Positions 1 to 9,399 of a stretch of DNA of 24,641 bases are shown in pieces (the first letter of the stretch is position 1; every line of letters begins with the position of its first letter). The notes under the pieces are model-generated. The model was not told the DNA's origin. It was given only the letters and a program-made list of their open reading frames with translations, and did no database searches. The stretch lies in the NCBI GenBank assembly GCA_038213835.1, contig JBBQSN010000034.1, positions 1-24,641 on the forward strand. Direction: 5' to 3'. This stretch comes from JBBQSN01 sp038213835 (GTDB lineage Bacteria > Actinomycetota > Actinomycetes > Actinomycetales > CAWJMD01). Both the position numbers and the translations under genes were made by a program.

Positions 1-6
1 CTGTGG

Positions 7-897
7 GTGGCTACCGTGCTGCGCTGGGTCGACATCCAGGGGCCCTGGACGCTCGTCGCGGCGCAGGCGGTGCGCTGGGTGGTCGCGGTCGTCGCCGTCG
101 GGGTCCTTGCCGTCTGCGTCGCCGCTCGGCAGCGTGCCGTCGGCGCAGCGGCGGCCCTGCTCGTGCTGGTGCACGCGGCGATCGCCGTCCCGTCCTTCCT
201 TCCCGGACCCGAGACCGCGCCGACCGACGACGACCTCGTCGTGATGGCGGCGAACGTCGAGCTGGGCCAGGCCGACCTGGAGGCGCTGGCCGCGGCCGTG
301 CGCGCGCACGAGATCGACGTGCTGGTGCTGCTGGAGCTCACCCAGGAGGCGGCCGGCCGGCTCGACGACGCGGGCCTGGACGCCCTGCTGCCGGAGCAGG
401 AGCTGCAGCCGGCCGCGGGACCGGCCGGGTCAGGCGTGCTCTCGCGCTACCCGCTCGACGTCCAGGAGGTCGCCCCCAGCCGGTTCGCCCAGCCGGCCGT
501 TGAGGTCGCCACGCCCCAGGGACCGGTGCTGCTCCGGGCTGCGCACCCGACGCCACCGGTCCGGTTCCCCGCGCTGTGGCACCGAGAGCTCGGCGACCTG
601 GCGGGCTGGGCGGTCGGCAGCCGCGAGCAGGACCTCCCCGTCGTCCTGGCCGGCGACCTCAACGCCAGCTCGGACCATCCTGCCTTCCGCCGGCTCACCG
701 AGGTGCTGACGGACGCCCACGCCGAGCGCGGCCAGGGATGGGTGCGCACCTGGCCGCAGCGCGGGATCGTGCCGCCGTTCGTCCAGCTGGACCACGTCCT
801 GGTCCGCGGCCTGCCCGTGGTCGACGCCGGGACGGTGGTGCTGCCCGACACCGACCACGCGGCGGTCTGGGCGCGGCTGGGTGCGCCGGGTGGTTGA
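7..897 (+). CDS. Endonuclease/exonuclease/phosphatase-family protein with N-terminal membrane segments
   Basis: This is a 296-residue protein. Residues about 15-65 form two hydrophobic membrane segments, followed by an extracytoplasmic-looking EEP (exonuclease III/DNase I-like) domain from about residue 75. Expected catalytic residues are visible in family order: Asn83 (AANVELG), Glu110 (LLELT), His180, Asp217 and Asn219 (LAGDLNAS), Asp262-His263 (LDHVL) and the closing Asp283-His284 (TDHAAV). The family hydrolyses phosphodiester or phosphomonoester bonds with a divalent metal; the substrate cannot be read from the sequence. The frame is open to the window edge, so the GTG at 7 may be internal and the gene may begin upstream. 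The next gene starts 18 nt after the stop. Confidence 0.8.
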   Translation: MATVLRWVDIQGPWTLVAAQAVRWVVAVVAVGVLAVCVAARQRAVGAAAALLVLVHAAIAVPSFLPGPETAPTDDDLVVMAANVELGQADLEALAAAVRAHEIDVLVLLELTQEAAGRLDDAGLDALLPEQELQPAAGPAGSGVLSRYPLDVQEVAPSRFAQPAVEVATPQGPVLLRAAHPTPPVRFPALWHRELGDLAGWAVGSREQDLPVVLAGDLNASSDHPAFRRLTEVLTDAHAERGQGWVRTWPQRGIVPPFVQLDHVLVRGLPVVDAGTVVLPDTDHAAVWARLGAPGG

Positions 898-915
898 GCA
901 GGGCACCATCGGTCC

Positions 916-1308
916 GTGACAGAGCCCGGACGAGGACGCCCGGCGACCCGCCGCGTGCGCATCACCAGCCCGCGCACGGGGGCGCCGCGACCTGCCCCAC
1001 CGCGCTCGGCCACCACCGACATCGACGAGCAGACCATGGTCGGCGAGCTGTACATCAGCTCGCTGGTGCGCACCCAGCTGCGGCTGGGCCTGGCCGTCCT
1101 CGCCGCGTTCGGCGTCACGGTGGGCGGTCTTCCGCTGCTGTTCCTGCTGGCACCCGGGCTGTCCGGGGTCGAGCTGCTGGGCGTGCCCCTGCCCTGGCTC
1201 CTGCTCGGCGTCGGCGCCTACCCCGCGATCGGGCTCGCCGCGTGGGCGCACCTGCGCGCGGCGGAGCGGATCGAGCGCGACTTCGCCGAGCTGGTGGAGC
1301 GGCGGTGA
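916..1308 (+). CDS. Small DUF485-type two-helix membrane protein, symporter partner
   Basis: This 130-residue protein has a basic, proline-rich N-terminal tail of about 45 residues. Two hydrophobic helices follow (about 55-80 and 90-113), and it ends in a charged tail (ERIERDFAELVERR). Size, topology and position match the DUF485-like proteins encoded just before acetate-type sodium:solute symporters, although the sequence is divergent compared with the second copy at 4990. The role is unproven; an accessory subunit of the transporter is the usual suggestion. The GTG start has no clear Shine-Dalgarno site. Its stop overlaps the start of the symporter gene in the string GTGA (1305-1308), which implies translational coupling. 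Confidence 0.7.
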   Translation: MTEPGRGRPATRRVRITSPRTGAPRPAPPRSATTDIDEQTMVGELYISSLVRTQLRLGLAVLAAFGVTVGGLPLLFLLAPGLSGVELLGVPLPWLLLGVGAYPAIGLAAWAHLRAAERIERDFAELVERR

Positions 1309-3077
1309 CCTCACCCGTCCTCGGCGTGCTCGCTGTGGCGCTGGTGTGCGTGGCCACGATCGCGATCGGTGCCGTGGGCCTGCGCGTCTCGCGCACCACC
1401 AGCGACTTCTACGTCGCCTCCCGCGCCGTCACGCCGCTGGGCAACGCCTCCGCCATCGGCGGCGAGTACCTATCCGCCGCAAGCTTCCTCGGGGTCGCCG
1501 GCCTGGTCTTCACCGGCGGCGTGGACATGCTCTGGTTCGCCGTCGGGTACACGGCCGGCTACCTCGTCCTGCTCTGCCTGGTCGCCGCCCCGCTGCGCCG
1601 CTCCGGGGCGTACACGCTGCCGGACTTCGCGCAGTCGCGGCTGTCGTCCACGTCGGTGCGCCGCGCCTCGGCCCTGCTGGTCGTCGGGATCGGCTGGCTC
1701 TACCTGCTCCCGCAGATGCAGGGGGCCGGCGTCGCGCTGCGCTCCATCACGGGCGCACCCGTGGCGGCCGGTGCCGCGCTCGTGGCAGCCGTCGTGGTGC
1801 TCAACGTCGTGGCCGGCGGCATGCGCTCGATCACCCTGGTGCAGGCGTTCCAGTACTGGCTCAAGGTCACCGCGATCGCCACGCCGGTGCTGTTCCTCGT
1901 CCTCGCCTGGCACGCCGACGGGGCGCCGGACCCGTCGGCCCCGGGCAACCCGGTCGCCCGGGAGACCACGGTCACCGTGCTGACCGACCCGGTGGACGTC
2001 GTCGCGGGCGAGGCGGCGACCCTCGGGGTCATCGGCACCGTCGACGGCGTCACCACCTCCGGCCCGCTCGTCCTGGCGGCGGGTGATCGCGTGCGGTTCG
2101 GCGCCCGCACCGAGATCACGATCGACGCCGGGACGCACGTGCCGCACGCGGAGGCCGTCATCGTCAGCGAAGGGCCGAGGTGGGCGGCACCCCTGTCGGG
2201 CGCCGGCGGCCGCGAGCACCCGCTATACGCCACGTACTCGCTCGTGCTGGCGCTGCTGTTCGGGACGATGGGACTGCCCCACGTGCTCGTGCGCTTCTAC
2301 ACCAACCCAGACGGACGGGCCGCTCGCCGGACCACCGCGATCGTGATCGGGCTGCTGGGCCTGTTCTACCTCTGGCCGCCCGTCTACGGGGCCCTCGGAC
2401 GCGTCTACGCCACCGACCTGCTGCTCACCGGCCGGACCGACACGGTCGTGCTCGAGCTCCCGGGCAGGCTGCTCCCCGCACCGTGGGGCGACCTCGCGTC
2501 GGCGCTGCTCGTGGCCGGCGCCTTCGCCGCCTTCCTGTCGACCTCGTCCGGGCTGGTCGTCTCGGTGGCCGGGGTGATCTCGCGAGACCTGCTGGGGGGC
2601 GTGGCGTACCGCCGCGATTGGCACGCCGTGGCACTGTTCCGGGCCGGTGCGGTCGTCGCGGTGCTGGTCCCTCTCGCCCTGTCGCTCGTGGCGACGTCGA
2701 CCTCGCTGGCCGGGACGGTCGGCCTCGCGTTCGCGGTCGCGGCCTCCACCTTCTGCCCGCTCCTGCTGCTCGGCATCTGGTGGCGTGGGCTCACCGCGCC
2801 GGGGGCGCTCTGGGGCCTGGGCGTCGGGGGTGCCACGTCGAGCACCGCCGTGCTGGCGACGATCGTGGGGCTCCCCGTCCCGGACCTCGTGGCCGTGCTG
2901 CTCCAGCAGCCGGCCGCCTGGACGATGCCCCTCGCGTTCGGCGTGATGGTCGTGGTGTCGCGACTGACCCGCGACCGGGTGCCCTCCGACGTCGGCCGGG
3001 TGATGGTGCGGCTGCACACGCCCGAGGGCGTCCAGGTCGAACGCCGCGAGCCCCAGCCGGGCGACGACCGGGGCTGA
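1305..3077 (+). CDS. Sodium:solute symporter, acetate/monocarboxylate type, with large extracytoplasmic insert
   Basis: This 590-residue multi-helix transporter belongs to the SSS family (ActP/MctC-like). Family hallmarks are DFYVASR near residue 34, GGEYLSAASFLG at 52-63, the LLPQMQGAG helix near 134-142, GGMRSITLVQAFQYWLK at 171-187, GLPHVLVRFYT near 323-333 and the late FLSTSSGLVVSVAGVISRD segment. It probably couples Na+ (or H+) to uptake of acetate or a related monocarboxylate. Unlike the second symporter here, it has roughly 100 residues of soluble, valine- and threonine-rich sequence (about 203-305) between two mid-protein helices. The start is set by the GTGA overlap with the preceding gene; longer in-frame extensions upstream read through other genes. 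Substrate identity is inference. Confidence 0.85.
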   Translation: MTSPVLGVLAVALVCVATIAIGAVGLRVSRTTSDFYVASRAVTPLGNASAIGGEYLSAASFLGVAGLVFTGGVDMLWFAVGYTAGYLVLLCLVAAPLRRSGAYTLPDFAQSRLSSTSVRRASALLVVGIGWLYLLPQMQGAGVALRSITGAPVAAGAALVAAVVVLNVVAGGMRSITLVQAFQYWLKVTAIATPVLFLVLAWHADGAPDPSAPGNPVARETTVTVLTDPVDVVAGEAATLGVIGTVDGVTTSGPLVLAAGDRVRFGARTEITIDAGTHVPHAEAVIVSEGPRWAAPLSGAGGREHPLYATYSLVLALLFGTMGLPHVLVRFYTNPDGRAARRTTAIVIGLLGLFYLWPPVYGALGRVYATDLLLTGRTDTVVLELPGRLLPAPWGDLASALLVAGAFAAFLSTSSGLVVSVAGVISRDLLGGVAYRRDWHAVALFRAGAVVAVLVPLALSLVATSTSLAGTVGLAFAVAASTFCPLLLLGIWWRGLTAPGALWGLGVGGATSSTAVLATIVGLPVPDLVAVLLQQPAAWTMPLAFGVMVVVSRLTRDRVPSDVGRVMVRLHTPEGVQVERREPQPGDDRG

Positions 3078-3086
3078 GGCCGGCGC

Positions 3087-3092
3087 TAGCGT
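3087..3092 (+). promoter_or_regulatory. -10 element (TAGCGT) of a leaderless pdxY transcript
   Basis: TAGCGT fits the actinobacterial TANNNT consensus and ends 7 nt before the ATG at 3100. That spacing places the transcription start at the A of the start codon. No Shine-Dalgarno sequence is present. It lies only 9 nt after the stop of the symporter gene. Confidence 0.55.
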
Positions 3093-3099
3093 GGGTCGC

Positions 3100-3957
3100 A
3101 TGCGGATCCTGTCCATCCAGTCGTCGGTGGCGTACGGCCACGCCGGCAACTCCTCCGCCGTCTTCCCCCTCCAGCGGCTCGGCCACGAGGTCTGGGCCGT
3201 CAACACCGTGCACTTCTCGAACCACACCGGCTACGGCTCGTGGCGCGGCCCCCTGCTCGAGCCGGCCGAGGTCGCCGACGTCGTCACCGGCATCGAGGAG
3301 CGGGGCGTCTTCCCCACCTGCGACGCCGTGCTCACCGGCTACCAGGGCGCCGAGGCGGTCGGCGAGGTGGTGCTGGACGCCGTCGCCCGCGTCCGGGCCG
3401 CGAACGGGGCTGCCGTCTACTGCTGCGACCCCGTGATGGGCGACGTGGGACGCGGGTTCTTCGTGCGGCCCGGCATCCCCGAGTTCATGCGCGACCGGGT
3501 GGTCCCGGCGGCCGACGTCGTGACCCCCAACCAGTTCGAGCTCGAGTTCCTCACCGGGCGCGACCCCGGTGACATCGTGTCCGGCGCGGACCTGCTGGCC
3601 GCGGTCTCCCAGCTGCACGCGATGGGTCCTCGCACCGTGCTGGTCACCAGCGTGCACACCGATGGCGCCGACGAGAGCACCGTCTCGATGCTGGCCTCGG
3701 ACGGCGAGCAGGTCCTGCAGGTCACCACGCCGTTGTTGCCGCTCAGCGTGAACGGGGCCGGTGACGCCACGGCGGCCCTGTTCCTCGCCCACCTGATGAC
3801 CGACGGGCTGGAGGCCGCGCTCGGCCGCACGGCCGCCAGCGTCTTCGCCGTCATGCAGGCCACCGCCGACAGCGGTCACCGCGAGATCCGCCTGATCGAC
3901 GCCCAGGACGAGATCGCCGACCCCTCACGGCACTTCGAGGTCACGTCCCTCGTGTGA
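3100..3957 (+). CDS. pdxY: Pyridoxal kinase
   Basis: This is a 285-residue ribokinase-superfamily kinase that phosphorylates pyridoxal (vitamin B6 salvage) with ATP in the cytosol. The N-terminus (ILSIQSSVAYGHAGNSSA, then NTVHFSNHTGYGSW) is the typical PdxY substrate-site pattern. YCCDPVMGD at 107-115 and VTPNQFELEFLTG at 141-153 follow. NGAGDATAALF near 218-228 carries the catalytic base Asp222 in the anion-hole motif. E. coli PdxY is about the same length. The ATG at 3100 is preferred over a GTG nine bases earlier because homologues begin at this residue and a leaderless -10 sits 7 nt upstream. The last 33 bases overlap the convergent phosphodiesterase gene. Confidence 0.93.
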   Translation: MRILSIQSSVAYGHAGNSSAVFPLQRLGHEVWAVNTVHFSNHTGYGSWRGPLLEPAEVADVVTGIEERGVFPTCDAVLTGYQGAEAVGEVVLDAVARVRAANGAAVYCCDPVMGDVGRGFFVRPGIPEFMRDRVVPAADVVTPNQFELEFLTGRDPGDIVSGADLLAAVSQLHAMGPRTVLVTSVHTDGADESTVSMLASDGEQVLQVTTPLLPLSVNGAGDATAALFLAHLMTDGLEAALGRTAASVFAVMQATADSGHREIRLIDAQDEIADPSRHFEVTSLV

Positions 3958-4803
3958 CGGATGCTGGTCACGGCCGCCCAGCAGCAGGTCCGGCCGGTCC
4001 GTGATGACGCCCGCCACGCCGTCGGCCATCAGGACCGTGGCCCGCACCGGGTCGTCCACCGTCCACGCCACGACGTCCAGGCCCAGGTCGGCCGCCGACC
4101 CCACCACCCGGCGCCGCAGCACGGGGTCGGCGAGCAGGTCGCGGGCCCGGAGCCGCCAGGGCAGGTGGACGAACGACGCGTGCCCGGCCAGTGCACGCGG
4201 GGGGCGGGTGCCGAGCCGCGCGCAGGCGACGAGGGCGGTGGCGGCCCGCCAACCCAGGGCGGTGGTCAGACGCGGACCGGTCTGGTCGCGCACCGCCGTC
4301 AGCCAGCCGTCCCACGCCCCCGCCACGCACACCCGGTGGGCCGCACCGTGCCCGCGCAGCGCAGCCGCCAGGGGGCGCACCGCGCCGGCGGTCTTCACGT
4401 CGACGGCCAGGAGGGCGTCGCCGGTCGCGTCCAGGAGGTCCTCGAGCCGCACCACCCGGCCCGTCCCGGGCACGCCGTCGACCCGGACGCGGGCACGACT
4501 CAGGGCCTCCCACGTCGTCGCGGCCACGGGTCCCACGAGGTCGGTGACCCGCCCCAGGTCGTCGTCGTGGAAGGCCACCACGACCCCGTCGGCGGTGACC
4601 CGGACATCGGTCTCGAGCACGCCGACACCGAACGCCGACGAGCGGCCGAACGCCTCCAGGGTGTTCTCCGGCGCGAGGCCGGCGCCACCCCGGTGGGCCG
4701 CGACGAACGGGCGGGCGACGTCCCGGTAGCTCCTCACACCCCCAGCGTGGGGCTCGACCGGGACGCCGACGACCCCGCTGCCCGGCTCCGCACCGGTCGT
4801 CAT
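3925..4803 (-). CDS. Glycerophosphodiester phosphodiesterase family protein
   Basis: This 292-residue GDPD-fold (TIM barrel) protein would hydrolyse glycerophosphodiesters to sn-glycerol 3-phosphate and an alcohol. Family motifs are HRG (His37-Arg38), PENT (45-48), LETDVR with Glu64 and Asp66, the second catalytic His79 in AFHDDDLGRVT, an acidic VDVKT strand, and the C-terminal VAWTVDDP and GVITDRPDLL. No signal peptide is evident, so the protein is probably cytoplasmic. The ATG at 4803 is chosen because upstream in-frame sequence is low-complexity arginine-rich; a GTG at residue 23 (VRSYRD) is an alternative start. It converges on pdxY with a 33-nt overlap. Confidence 0.85.
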   Translation of the reverse strand: MTTGAEPGSGVVGVPVEPHAGGVRSYRDVARPFVAAHRGGAGLAPENTLEAFGRSSAFGVGVLETDVRVTADGVVVAFHDDDLGRVTDLVGPVAATTWEALSRARVRVDGVPGTGRVVRLEDLLDATGDALLAVDVKTAGAVRPLAAALRGHGAAHRVCVAGAWDGWLTAVRDQTGPRLTTALGWRAATALVACARLGTRPPRALAGHASFVHLPWRLRARDLLADPVLRRRVVGSAADLGLDVVAWTVDDPVRATVLMADGVAGVITDRPDLLLGGRDQHPSHEGRDLEVP

Positions 4804-4840
4804 CGGTTCTTCACCCGCCGTCGACGTCCAGGACCCCGAC

Positions 4841-4874
4841 CGTTCGCCGCACCAGGACGACCGCACGGCGAACG
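4841..4874. repeat. 9-bp inverted repeat upstream of the DUF485-actP operon (candidate operator)
   Basis: CGTTCGCCG at 4841-4849 is matched exactly by its reverse complement at 4866-4874, separated by 16 bp. It lies in the 186-bp divergent gap between the phosphodiesterase gene and the DUF485-actP operon, about 115 bp before the operon start. It could be an operator or a leader hairpin; neither is demonstrated. Confidence 0.35.
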
Positions 4875-4989
4875 ACGCCGACCACCTGCCGCGCCGCGCC
4901 GCGAGCCTCTCCCGCTGCCCCCCGTCGCGACGGCACAGTGGCGGCGCCCCCGACGACGTGGCCGGGGCCGCTGACGCCCTGGAGGTCTC

Positions 4990-5340
4990 GTGTCCGACAC
5001 GTTCGCCAAGCCACCGCCCGCACACGGGTCCCAAACCGCGCACGAGGAGATCGCGTCGAGCGCCGAGTTCGCTGCCCTCAAGCGGACCTTCAGCACCTTC
5101 ATCTTCCCGATGACGGCACTGTTCCTCGTCTGGTACTTCCTCTACGTGCTGCTGGCCGCGTTCGCGCCCGGCTTCATGTCCACCAAGGTCTTCGGCAACA
5201 TCAACATCGGCCTGCTGTTCGGCCTCGGTCAGTTCGTGTCGACCTTCGCGATCACGATGACCTACCGCAGCTGGGCCAACAAGAAGTACGACGCCGCGGC
5301 CGAACAGCTCCGCGCCCGGCTCGAGGGAGGTGCGGCATGA
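4990..5340 (+). CDS. DUF485 family membrane protein
   Basis: This is a 116-residue canonical DUF485 protein. Two membrane helices span about residues 33-58 (FPMTALFLVWYFLYVLLAAF) and 68-92 (NIGLLFGLGQFVSTFAITM), followed by YRSWANKKYDAAAEQLRARL. The FPMTALFLVWYF and GLGQFV motifs are typical of the small proteins encoded with ActP (YjcH-like). Its function is unknown; association with the symporter is inferred from conserved linkage. The GTG start is preceded by GGAGG at 4981-4985, a well-placed ribosome binding site. Its stop overlaps the ATG of actP in ATGA (5337-5340). Confidence 0.9.
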   Translation: MSDTFAKPPPAHGSQTAHEEIASSAEFAALKRTFSTFIFPMTALFLVWYFLYVLLAAFAPGFMSTKVFGNINIGLLFGLGQFVSTFAITMTYRSWANKKYDAAAEQLRARLEGGAA

Positions 5341-7001
5341 ACGGCCACCTGCTCGCGGCCCCGGCGGTCGACATCGGCAGCCCTGCCCTGAACATCACGA
5401 TCTTCGGCCTGTTCGTCGTCGTGACGCTGACCGTCGTGATCCGCGCCTCGCGCAACAACAGCACCGCCGCCGACTTCTACGCCGGTGGCCGCTCGTTCAC
5501 CGGCCCCCAGAACGGCACCGCGATCGCGGGCGACTACCTCTCGGCCGCGAGCTTCCTCGGCATCACCGGGGCGATCGCGCTGAACGGCTACGACGGCTTC
5601 CTGTACTCGATCGGCTTCCTGGTGGCGTGGCTCGTCGCGCTGCTCCTGGTCGCCGAGCTGCTGCGCAACACCGGCAAGTTCACGATGGCCGACGTGCTGT
5701 CGTTCCGGCTGCGGCAGCGGCCGATCCGGATGGCGGCCGCTCTCTGCACCCTGGCCGTCTGCTTCTTCTACCTGCTGGCCCAGATGGCCGGCGCGGGCGG
5801 CCTGGTCGCCCTGCTGCTCGGCATCACCGGCACCGGTGCGCAGTACGCGGTCGTGGCCGTCGTCGGAGGGCTGATGATCGTCTATGTCCTCGTCGGCGGC
5901 ATGAAGGGCACCACCTGGGTGCAGATCATCAAGGCCGTCCTGCTCATCGCGGGCGCCGGCGTGATGACCGTCTGGGTGCTGGCCAAGTACGGCTTCAACC
6001 TGTCGGACCTGCTCGGCGCCTCGGTCGCGACCGCGGCTGCGGCCGGTGACACGGCACCGGAGACGCTGCTCGAGCCGATGCGCCAGTACGGCCTGAGCAC
6101 CCTCACCAAGGTCGACTTCATCTCGCTCTCGCTGGCCCTGGTGCTCGGCACCGCCGGCCTGCCGCACGTCCTGATGCGCTTCTACACGGTGCCCTCCGCC
6201 AAGGAGGCCCGGCGCAGCGTGGTCTGGGCGATCTGGCTGATCGGCATCTTCTACCTGTTCAGCCTGGTGCTGGGCTACGGCGCCGGCGCGATCGTCGGCC
6301 CCGAGGCGATCAGGGCGGCTCCCGGCGGGGCGAACGCGGCGGCACCGCTGCTGGCGTACGAGCTCGGCGGAGCGATCCTGCTGGGGGTCATCTCGGCGGT
6401 GGCCTTCGCCACCATCCTCGCCGTGGTGGCCGGCCTCACGATCACCGCCGCGGCCTCGTTCGCGCACGACATCTACGCCAGCGTCATCAAGAACGGCGAG
6501 GTCTCGCCGGACGCCGAGGTCAAGATCGCACGGCGCACCGTGCTGGTGATCGGCGCGCTCGCGATCGTGGGCGGCATGTTCGCCCTCGGCCAGAACATCG
6601 CGTTCCTGGTGGCCCTGGCCTTCGCGGTGGCCGCGAGCGCCAACCTGCCGACGATCATCTACTCGCTGTTCTGGAAGCGGTTCAACACCCGCGGTGCGCT
6701 GTGGTCGATGTACGGCGGCCTCATCAGCTGCATCACGTTGATCGTCTTCTCGCCGGTGGTGTCCGGGAAGCCGGCCAACCCGGAGACGGGCCTCAGCGCG
6801 TCGATGATCAAGGACGCGTCGGTTGACTTCAGCTGGTTCCCGCTCGACAACCCGGGGCTGGTGTCCATCCCGCTGGCGTTCTTCCTGGGCTGGCTCGGCA
6901 CCATCACGAGCAAGCCCGAGGCGGACCACGACGCCAAGTCGGCCGAGATGCAGGTGCGGTCGATGACCGGGGCCGGCGCCGAGAAGGCGGTCTCGCACTG
7001 A
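5337..7001 (+). CDS. actP: Cation/acetate symporter ActP
   Basis: This 554-residue SSS-family permease has about 13 hydrophobic helices. Diagnostic stretches are TAADFYAGGRSFTGPQNG (43-60), GDYLSAASFLG (65-75), FYLLAQMAGAGGLV (144-157), VGGMKGTTWVQIIKA (186-200) and LGTAGLPHVLMRFYTV (270-285). It probably imports acetate (and possibly other short monocarboxylates) with Na+. Acetyl-CoA synthetase is the next gene downstream, which supports the acetate role. It is translationally coupled to the DUF485 gene by a 4-nt ATGA overlap. It lacks the roughly 100-residue insert of the symporter at 1305. A strong hairpin terminator follows 20 nt after the stop. Confidence 0.93.
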   Translation: MNGHLLAAPAVDIGSPALNITIFGLFVVVTLTVVIRASRNNSTAADFYAGGRSFTGPQNGTAIAGDYLSAASFLGITGAIALNGYDGFLYSIGFLVAWLVALLLVAELLRNTGKFTMADVLSFRLRQRPIRMAAALCTLAVCFFYLLAQMAGAGGLVALLLGITGTGAQYAVVAVVGGLMIVYVLVGGMKGTTWVQIIKAVLLIAGAGVMTVWVLAKYGFNLSDLLGASVATAAAAGDTAPETLLEPMRQYGLSTLTKVDFISLSLALVLGTAGLPHVLMRFYTVPSAKEARRSVVWAIWLIGIFYLFSLVLGYGAGAIVGPEAIRAAPGGANAAAPLLAYELGGAILLGVISAVAFATILAVVAGLTITAAASFAHDIYASVIKNGEVSPDAEVKIARRTVLVIGALAIVGGMFALGQNIAFLVALAFAVAASANLPTIIYSLFWKRFNTRGALWSMYGGLISCITLIVFSPVVSGKPANPETGLSASMIKDASVDFSWFPLDNPGLVSIPLAFFLGWLGTITSKPEADHDAKSAEMQVRSMTGAGAEKAVSH

Positions 7002-7020
7002 CCTGCTGACCGGTCGACGG

Positions 7021-7062
7021 ACCGGCCCGGACCACGACGCAGGTGTCGCGGTCCGGGCCGGT
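7021..7062 (+). terminator. GC-rich hairpin terminator after actP
   Basis: A 13-bp perfect stem (7021-7033 pairing with 7050-7062) continues past one mismatch into 4 more pairs (7035-7038 with 7045-7048) and a short loop. No T-tract follows, as is common for actinobacterial terminators. It separates the actP operon from acs. Confidence 0.8.
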
Positions 7063-7153
7063 CCGCGTCCGTCCCCGACTGCGTCGTCCGGCGCCCGGGG
7101 AGACCGTCCACCGGCTCGGGGGAGCCGCTCGCCGCACCGGTCGTGGACGGCAG

Positions 7154-7182
7154 GTGCCGTCGCGAGCGGCACTCGTTAGGGT
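7154..7182 (+). promoter_or_regulatory. acs promoter: -10 TAGGGT with an overlapping inverted repeat upstream
   Basis: TAGGGT at 7177-7182 is a good TANNNT -10 element, predicting a leader of about 50 nt. Just upstream, GTGCCG (7154-7159) and CGGCAC (7167-7172) form an inverted repeat covering the -35 region. That placement suits a repressor or a regulator contacting polymerase. The half-site spacing does not fit the classic CRP pattern. Confidence 0.45.
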
Positions 7183-7240
7183 CGGCGTGGGGCGAGCGGC
7201 CCCGCGCAATGGAGCACGCCCGACCGGAGGGACGACGACG

Positions 7241-9232
<1,992 letters not shown>

Positions 9233-9251
9233 CCCCTCCCGCTCCACCGTG

Positions 9252-9290
9252 CCGGCCGCCCGCCCCCTGCTCTGCGGGGGCGGGTGCCGG
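9252..9290 (+). terminator. GC-rich hairpin terminator after acs
   Basis: A 9-bp perfect stem, CCCGCCCCC (9259-9267) with its complement at 9276-9284 and an 8-nt loop, is extended below by CCGG/CCGG (9252-9255 with 9287-9290). It starts 20 nt after the acs stop and precedes the nhaA promoter. Confidence 0.8.
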
Positions 9291-9304
9291 TGCGTCCCGG
9301 CGGG

Positions 9305-9399
9305 TAGGGTGGACGCCAGGTGCGCCGGGAAGTCTGGTCGGCAGTCGCTGCGGCGACACCGCCAGCAGGTCCACGAGCCAGAGCAGGAGCTCCTCCCTC
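9305..9399 (+). promoter_or_regulatory. nhaA promoter (-10 TAGGGT) and structured 5' leader
   Basis: TAGGGT at 9305-9310 predicts transcription from about 9317 and an 83-nt leader. The leader begins with a compact fold. GCCG (9324-9327) pairs with CGGC (9339-9342) around the loop GGAAGTCTGGT. GTCGC (9344-9348) pairs with GCGAC (9353-9357) around TGCG. GGT/ACC (9319-9321 with 9358-9360) could close both. Near the start codon the ribosome binding site AGGAG (9385-9389) lies inside the 10-bp palindrome AGGAGCTCCT. Whether this is a regulatory RNA is not known. Confidence 0.4.

Noticed and set aside
576..1304. In-frame upstream extension of the first symporter
   Set aside because: It lies inside two other genes in another frame and is arginine/proline-rich. 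The GTGA overlap at 1305 gives the natural start.
5262..7172. Long open frame on the minus strand opposite actP (636 codons)
   Set aside because: The protein is a low-complexity Arg/Asp/His/Gln-rich string with no recognisable domain, the usual antisense shadow of a GC-rich gene. The plus strand clearly encodes ActP.
7154..7172. CRP-binding site in the acs promoter
   Set aside because: GTG and CAC ends are present, but the 19-bp span is too long for the GTGA-N6-TCAC type, so I kept it only as an unassigned inverted repeat.
9319..9370. Cobalamin riboswitch upstream of nhaA
   Set aside because: The GGGAAG string recalls the cobalamin element, but the B12-box and the surrounding core are absent and the leader is too short.
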